Source: Ahniella sp.
Lineage (GTDB): Bacteria; Pseudomonadota; Gammaproteobacteria; Xanthomonadales; Ahniellaceae
Assembly: GCA_016712105.1 (NCBI GenBank)
Contig: JADJRU010000003.1
Span: forward strand, 186,001-250,000
Length of the DNA: 64,000 bases
Reading direction: 5' to 3'
Part shown: positions 56,401-64,000 of the stretch, one piece after another
Layout of the letters: every line of letters starts with the position of its first letter
Numbering within the stretch: the first letter of the stretch is position 1
Notes under the pieces: generated by a model
Seen by the model: only the letters and a program-made list of their open reading frames with translations
The model's database searches: none
What the model was told of the DNA's origin: nothing
Made by a program: the position numbers and the translations under genes

Positions 56401-59239
56401 CCGACTCCACAGACGTGTCGCCGGTCACCTGCACCGTGATGATTTCGCTGACGTCGCCTGCCGCAAACACGACCGGTGTGGATGGCAGCGCGGCGTAGTC
56501 ACTGGCCGATGACGCCGTGCCGTTGCTGGTCTGGGCCGACACCGTGACTTGTTTGCCACTGGCCGATGACAGCGTCACGGTGAACTGGAACGGTGTATTG
56601 CCGGCGTTGCCTTCCGCGCCACTGATGTCGGCAACGGCGATCGTGGGTGGTGTGTCGTTGTCGGTGATCGTCAATGTCGCGACCGAAGGTGCGATGAGGG
56701 CCGCATTGTTGGTCGGGTTGGACAGCGTCAACTGGACCGTTTCATCATCCTCATCCAACAGATCATTGCTGACAGGCACCATGAACGTCTTGTCGGCGGT
56801 GTCCTGATCGATCCACGAGAGTGTGCCATTGGTCGTTGTGTAATCGGCGCCTGCCGAAGCCGTGCCATTCGCGCTGTTGTAATCGACCGAGACCGGGCCG
56901 TCGGCACCGTTCACGCGTTGAACGGTGATGGTTGCCATGCCTCCGCTTTCGTCAACCGAATAGTCCGCCAACGAGAAGCGCAGTTCGCCCGGATCCGGCA
57001 CGATGCCAGCGTTGGAGAATTCCGACGTGTTGTTGCTCGCTGTATCGGGAATCGGCGGCATGTCATTGAGCGGGGGGACGTCCGCCAGCAGCAGATCGGT
57101 TGCGGTCATGACGATACGGGTGCCGCGCGTGTCGGTCGCGGTGCCGGGCATGATGGCGCTGGCACACAGTCCGGCTGCACAGCCGGCGCCTGTCGGTCTG
57201 CCGGTGGCATCCGTGGTGATCATCTGTTCGTTGAGGAAGGTCATGCCGTTGGCACGAAGCTGGAAGAACTCGATCCGGTAGGTGCCCAGTGGGCGCGTTC
57301 GAATCGTCCATTGTGCGTTGGTGGCACCTGTCCCGGTTTGGTACGCAGGCCCGGTTCCGCAGAGCGGATCAGGCGTCCCGGCGCCGGTACAAACGATTGG
57401 GGCATTCTGTGCAAAGTTGCCATAAGCGTCATTCGGGTCGACATCCGGTGTGTCGTCGGTCGCATCAACGCCATTGGTGGTCTGATCGAGATCGATGCCC
57501 AGCGCAGTGATGCCGTCGAGAAGATTCTGATCATTGCCATAGATCTGGTTGCGCTGGAACAGATTCGACCAACCGCTGGTGTTTTCAGTCCCGTTGTCGA
57601 ACACCTTGATGCCGTGGCGGCCATTGGCTGCAATGACGTTGTCTTCGAATTCTCCCGAGCCACCAACTTTGATCGAACTGGCATCGACGATGTAGAGGCC
57701 ATCGCCGCGGTTGCCGAATCCGAAGATGCCGAGTCCGGTCGGATCCGATGCGCCGATGAAATTGTTCTGGATGCGGATGTTGGCGACATCGCTGCCGCGC
57801 ACCAGAATGCCGTGGCGTTCGTTTGCGAGTATCAGGTTTGCTTCAAAGACCTCGCTGCCGCCGATCTGGTTGTTGCCGGAGGTAATGACGATGCCATTGC
57901 CCTTGTTGCCGTACTCGAGCGCGCCGATGGGCGTGCCGCCGGCGGGGAAGGTGCCGAGGCCAATGACATTGGCATACACCCTGACACCAGCCGATGTGCC
58001 GGTGATGACTACTCCGCCCGAGACGTCACCACTGACGCTGTCGAGCGAGCCACCGCCGTTGTCGCTTCGATTGTCCGAAACCGTGTTCGCGGGACCGACA
58101 AACAGACTGAGGCCGGTGGGATTGTCGGCGCCCATGCCGTTGGTGTCGGGTTTGGTGTCAATGCGCAATCCGATGTCGCCGTTGCCGACGTCGGTGCCGG
58201 GCGCACTGCCGAGTCCGACCAGGTTGCCGAAGACGAAGTTCGGGATGAGCACGTCGCCGCTGATGACGATGCCATCGTCGGTTGTGTCTTCGTTGTGACC
58301 GCTGACGATGTTGCCAGGCCCGATCACGTTTCCGTAAGCACCGCCGCTCATGCGGATACCCGCACCGTCACCAGCGCCGCGTCCGTTCGGTACCGCGAGC
58401 AAAGCCGCCTGGTCGAGGCCGATGATGTTGGCGTTCACCTGCACATTCACCGTGCTGGGCGTGAACAGATCGATGCCATCACCCTTGTTGCCACTGATCA
58501 GGTTGCTTGAGATGAACGTCGGGTTCGCGACGACGGTGAGTGCTGCCTGCAGCGCGGTCACGAAGGCGGCAATTTCGCCCAGGTTATTGGGCGGGTCGTT
58601 GATCAGTGCACCAATGTTCGGGAAGACATTCGGTTGTGCGGCAGTGCCACTGAGTGAGATACCGTCGCCATCGTTCGCATCGTTGTTGAAATCGGAGGTA
58701 CTGCCGGCAGCATTGGTGCCGATGCGGTTTCCGGTAATGGTGTAGCCGTGTCCGGAAAGCGAAATGGCATTGCCGACGCAGTTTCGAATCACCAGATTCT
58801 GGATGGTCGAACCGCGGGCGCCATTGGCATTGGCGGCGGTTCCTGTTTCGCCGAGCGAGAAACATCCCAGGTTGTTGGCGTTGATCTCGACGCGGTTGCC
58901 GCTGCCCGCGTTGTTGGTGGTGCCATTGATGTTGACGGGGGCAGTCAGTGCATCCAGTGCCTGCGTCAACGTGATCAGCGTGATGCTGTTCTGGAACGTG
59001 ATGTTGTGTGTGCCGGTCTGGTCGTTGGCTTCCTGGATCGCGGCACGCAAGGTGCACTGGTTTCCGGCCGTGTTGACGTCAATGTCGCAGACCAGATCAT
59101 CGCCGCCCATCGCCGCCGCATCCCCATCACCTTGTGAACCGGTCTGGTTGACGATGAAGTTGGCGGCCTGATTGATCGGCGACGCCAGCAGAAAACCGAG
59201 GGCGAGGATCAAAGCCCCAGGGGAACAGGTCTTGCGCAT
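53491..59239 (-). CDS. Giant secreted beta-helix/Calx-beta protein with IPTL-CTERM (two frameshifts)
   Basis: The locus encodes about 1,916 residues if two single-base breaks are repaired. N-terminal signal (GALILALGFLLASPINQA), a CSLREA-type segment (CTLRAAIQEAN), a right-handed beta-helix region with repeated GNxIG/GI motifs (to about residue 750), ten Calx-beta domains (each ending near GTITNDD) and a C-terminal IPTL-CTERM sorting signal (VPVPTLGDW, hydrophobic stretch, final RRLR). The frame changes near 54842-54846 and near 53970; at both points the 339-base repeat period is 338. It is likely a cell-surface adhesin or matrix protein. Exact reading needs corrected sequence. Confidence 0.85.
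53953..54975. repeat. Near-identical tandem 339-bp Calx-beta repeats
   Basis: Three successive Calx-beta units are almost identical at DNA level. The word ATCGTCATTC (or ATCGTCGTTC) falls at 53953, 54291, 54630 and 54968, intervals of 338, 339 and 338. The middle interval is the intact 113-codon unit; the two 338-base intervals each contain a frame break. The other Calx-beta domains are much more diverged, so this part expanded or was homogenised recently. Confidence 0.85.
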
Positions 59240-59327
59240 GGTGGTGAGCTCCGGCCCGGGTCAATGCGCCCGGTCTGGAGAGACAATTGCCGCAGGGCGC
59301 AAAAACGCACGCGACGGCTGAAGTTTT

Positions 59328-60122
59328 TCAGATCGCGATCGGTGCCTTGATGGCAGGATGGGCACTGTAGCCGTCGATCCGAATGTCTTCGAACCGGAAT
59401 CCGTCGATGTCCCGGACTTCCGGGTTCAGCCAGAGCGTGGGCAGCGGCTTCGGTGCTCGTTCGAGCTGTTGATTCGCCTGATCCACGTGGTTCCGGTACA
59501 GGTGTACATCGCCAAAGGTGTGCACAAATTCGCCGACGCGCAAGCCGCAGACTTGCGCCACCATGTGCGTCAGCAGTGCGTAGGATGCAATGTTGAAAGG
59601 CACGCCCAGGAACACATCGGCGCTGCGCTGGTAGAGCTGGCAACTCAGGCGGCCGTCGCCGACATAGAACTGGAACAGGGCGTGGCATGGCGACAAGGCC
59701 ATGTCGGGCAAGTCGGCTACGTTCCACGCGTTGACAATCAGTCGGCGCGAATCCGGATCGGTTTGAATGCGCCGGATGACATCGGCGATCTGATCGATCG
59801 TTTGGCCATTGGCACCCGCCCACGACCGCCATTGTTTGCCGTACACCGGGCCAAGATTACCGTCGGCATCGGCCCATTCGTCCCAGATGCTGACCTGGTT
59901 CTGCTTCAGGTAAGCGATGTTGGTCTCGCCTTTCAGGAACCACAGCAGTTCGTGGATGATCGATCGCAGATGCAGTTTCTTGGTCGTGACGAGCGGAAAC
60001 CCCGCGGCCAGGTCAAATCGCATCTGGTAACCGAACACCGAACGCGTACCAGTGCCGGTTCGATCGGCCTTGTCGAGGCCGTGGTCCAGGATGTGGCGCA
60101 GCAGGTCGAGATAGGCTTGCAT
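59328..60122 (-). CDS. thyA: Thymidylate synthase
   Basis: Makes dTMP from dUMP with methylene-tetrahydrofolate. The protein is 264 residues, as in E. coli. The nucleophilic Cys (C146 by family position) is in DMALSPCHALFQFYV; RTGTGTRSVFGYQMRFDL, QLYQRSADVFLGVPFNIASYALL and HLYRNHVDQ are the folate and dUMP-binding blocks. It starts four bases after the lgt stop, the conserved lgt-thyA pair, and the giant repeat-protein gene follows downstream. Confidence 0.98.
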   Translation of the reverse strand: MQAYLDLLRHILDHGLDKADRTGTGTRSVFGYQMRFDLAAGFPLVTTKKLHLRSIIHELLWFLKGETNIAYLKQNQVSIWDEWADADGNLGPVYGKQWRSWAGANGQTIDQIADVIRRIQTDPDSRRLIVNAWNVADLPDMALSPCHALFQFYVGDGRLSCQLYQRSADVFLGVPFNIASYALLTHMVAQVCGLRVGEFVHTFGDVHLYRNHVDQANQQLERAPKPLPTLWLNPEVRDIDGFRFEDIRIDGYSAHPAIKAPIAI

Positions 60123-60126
60123 TGAT

Positions 60127-60972
60127 TCAGTTCAGATGGGTTTGCCGGCGCGACAGCCAAAGCCAGTAGAGGCCGAGAGCGATCAACGGCAAGGACAACA
60201 ACTGGCCGGTCGTCATCCAATTGAAGGCGATATAGCCCATGTGGCTGTCGGGTTCGCGGAAGAACTCAACCGCAAACCGCTGCACGCCATACACGAGCGC
60301 AAACATGCCGGAGACTGCATATCTGGGTTTCGGGCGGCTCGAGAACCACCACACCACCGCGAACAGGAGGATGCCCTCCAAGCCTGCCTGATAAAGCTGT
60401 GACGGGTGCCTGGCTTCGTGATCAAGCAGACCCTGGGCGGCCTGAACGCGGATGTCATCCATGCTGAGATTGCCGGGCAAGGCATTCGGGAAAATCATTC
60501 CGACGCTGGCATCGGTATGGCGACCCCACAGTTCTCCGCCGACGAAGTTGCCGAGCCTCCCGAATCCCAAACCGATCGGGATCAATGGCGCCACCATATC
60601 CAGCGTGTCGAACGTGGAACGTTTCAGTCGTCTCGACCAGAACCAGCAGGCGATCATCACGCCAACCAGCCCGCCGTGGAACGACATGCCGCCTTCCCAG
60701 ACGCGCAGCAAGTTCGCCGGGTTCGCGACGAGTTCACTCCAGCCGTAGACGAGCATGTACCCGAGGCGTCCGCCGAGGACGACACCGATCATGCCGTAGA
60801 ACAAGAGATCGGAGAGCTGGTCACCATTGATGCCGTATCGGCCCGTGGCAACTCGTTTTTGTCCGAGCCACCAGGCCGAACCGAGTGCGGCGAGGTACAT
60901 CAAACCGTACCAATGGATTTTCAACGGACCAACCGCAATGGCGATCGGGTCGATGTCGTGGAGGATGGCCAT
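60127..60972 (-). CDS. lgt: Prolipoprotein diacylglyceryl transferase
   Basis: Inner-membrane enzyme that attaches diacylglycerol to the lipobox cysteine of prolipoproteins, such as the DUF4390 protein and efflux adaptor in this window. The 281-residue protein has seven membrane segments; HGGLVGVMIACW and the Lgt signature GRLGNFVGGELWGRHTD with the essential Arg, Asn and Glu are present. IHWYGLMYLAAL opens the protein as usual. It is co-transcribed with thyA. Confidence 0.97.
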   Translation of the reverse strand: MAILHDIDPIAIAVGPLKIHWYGLMYLAALGSAWWLGQKRVATGRYGINGDQLSDLLFYGMIGVVLGGRLGYMLVYGWSELVANPANLLRVWEGGMSFHGGLVGVMIACWFWSRRLKRSTFDTLDMVAPLIPIGLGFGRLGNFVGGELWGRHTDASVGMIFPNALPGNLSMDDIRVQAAQGLLDHEARHPSQLYQAGLEGILLFAVVWWFSSRPKPRYAVSGMFALVYGVQRFAVEFFREPDSHMGYIAFNWMTTGQLLSLPLIALGLYWLWLSRRQTHLN

Positions 60973-61053
60973 GGTTCGACGCGGTTGTTGGGGATGCGAT
61001 TGTCACTGATCAGGCGCCGCTTGGGCAGCGCCTTGATCCTTGACTCGACTCGA

Positions 61054-63490
<2,437 letters not shown>

Positions 63491-63639
63491 GCTGCTCGCC
63501 TTGCGGCGCCGATTTCAGCGCGCAATAAGGGGTCGGGACTGGCGGGTCAGATGACCCGAGGAATTCGTGAAAGTATATCAGCCGGTAGGCTTGACCGCCC
63601 TTTTGTGTCAGTGCGTTGACGGCCGTTTGGGTGCGCGCT

Positions 63640-64000
63640 TTAGGTCGCATCCAGGCAGCGAACGACTCCATGTTCCACGTGGAACAGGCGATCGGCTGGC
63701 AGATCCCCAGTTCCGGTCACCAACACCTGGGCGTCCTGATTCCGGAGAAACTCGATCACACGTGCCTGGTGAGTCCCATCGAGCTCGGCGGGCAAGTCAT
63801 CCAACAGTACGATCGGTGGGACACCCAACACCGCGCGGTGGTGTAGAACCTGTGCGAGCAACAAGCACAACGCAGCGAGCTTCGCCTGCCCCCGAGAATA
63901 ATGATCAACGTTGCCAAGGCTCGCGAAACGAATTCTCCAGTCAGCTCGATGAGGACCTCTGCGAGTAAAGCCGCGTTCCCGATCCCGAATCCGCTCAGTT
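63640..64000 (-). CDS. recF: RecF, recombination mediator (C-terminal part)
   Basis: Only the last 119 codons are in the window; the frame is open to the right edge. It reads GPHRADWRIRF, then the ABC-type signature YSRGQAKLAALCLLLAQ and the Walker B PPIVLLDDLPAELD, all typical of RecF. RecF works with RecOR to load RecA at gaps. It ends 149 bases before gyrB on the same strand, the usual dnaA-dnaN-recF-gyrB order, which puts oriC close beyond the window. Confidence 0.93.
   Translation of the reverse strand, partial: TERIRDRERGFTRRGPHRADWRIRFASLGNVDHYSRGQAKLAALCLLLAQVLHHRAVLGVPPIVLLDDLPAELDGTHQARVIEFLRNQDAQVLVTGTGDLPADRLFHVEHGVVRCLDAT

Overview
The window is GC-rich bacterial chromosome from a gammaproteobacterium, most likely of the Xanthomonadales/Lysobacterales. 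The gene content supports this: a SUF operon led by a SufR-like Rrf2 regulator, a PilS/PilR pair with TfpZ-type accessory protein and pilins, an S9 dipeptidyl peptidase, a short AMP nucleosidase, an OleD-like reductase and an IPTL-CTERM surface protein. The genus cannot be named from the sequence. No phage, insertion sequence, tRNA, rRNA or CRISPR array was seen.

Layout. 1-3104 (minus): iron-sulfur assembly operon, regulator > sufB > DUF3703 > sufC > sufD, the last running off the left edge. 3251-11343 (plus): fmt, rsmB, a DUF4390 lipoprotein, an NtrY-like kinase and recC, mostly in overlapping translational couplings. 11371-14702 (minus): uvrD and a Cys/Met-metabolism PLP enzyme. 14842-17755 (plus): acyltransferase, ECF sigma factor and multi-pass membrane protein, coupled by ATGA overlaps. 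17991-25173 (minus): type IV pilus locus, AMP nucleosidase > pilS > pilR > tfpZ and three pilin genes. Each pilin gene has its own sigma-54 promoter (GG-N10-GC), matching the sigma-54 activator PilR encoded beside them. 25225-32283 (minus): TPR histidine kinase, TonB-dependent receptor, SGNH hydrolase and alanine aminotransferase. 32588-33775 (plus): a 35-residue peptide and an efflux adaptor without a pump. 34085-34848 (minus): two DUF4124 proteins. 34994-53439 (plus): hemL, glnE, an M4 metalloprotease, ParA-like ATPase, OleD-like reductase, dipeptidyl peptidase IV, a bcp peroxiredoxin, msrC, a TfoX C-domain protein, glutathione transferase, valS, a DUF429 protein and a LysR regulator. 53491-64000 (minus): a giant beta-helix/Calx-beta protein, thyA, lgt, gyrB and the C-terminal part of recF. 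The recF-gyrB pair suggests that dnaA-dnaN and oriC lie just past the right edge.

Two themes stand out. First, a 96-bp element that folds into three consecutive hairpins occurs twice (22624-22719 and 33915-34010). The copies are about 91% identical, and two stem pairs have changed on both arms so that pairing is kept. Second, single-base frameshifts break gyrB, uvrD, recC and, twice, the Calx-beta protein. As gyrB is essential, and the 339-bp repeat period drops to exactly 338 at both Calx-beta breaks, most of these are probably sequencing or assembly indels, so I annotate the genes as whole loci.
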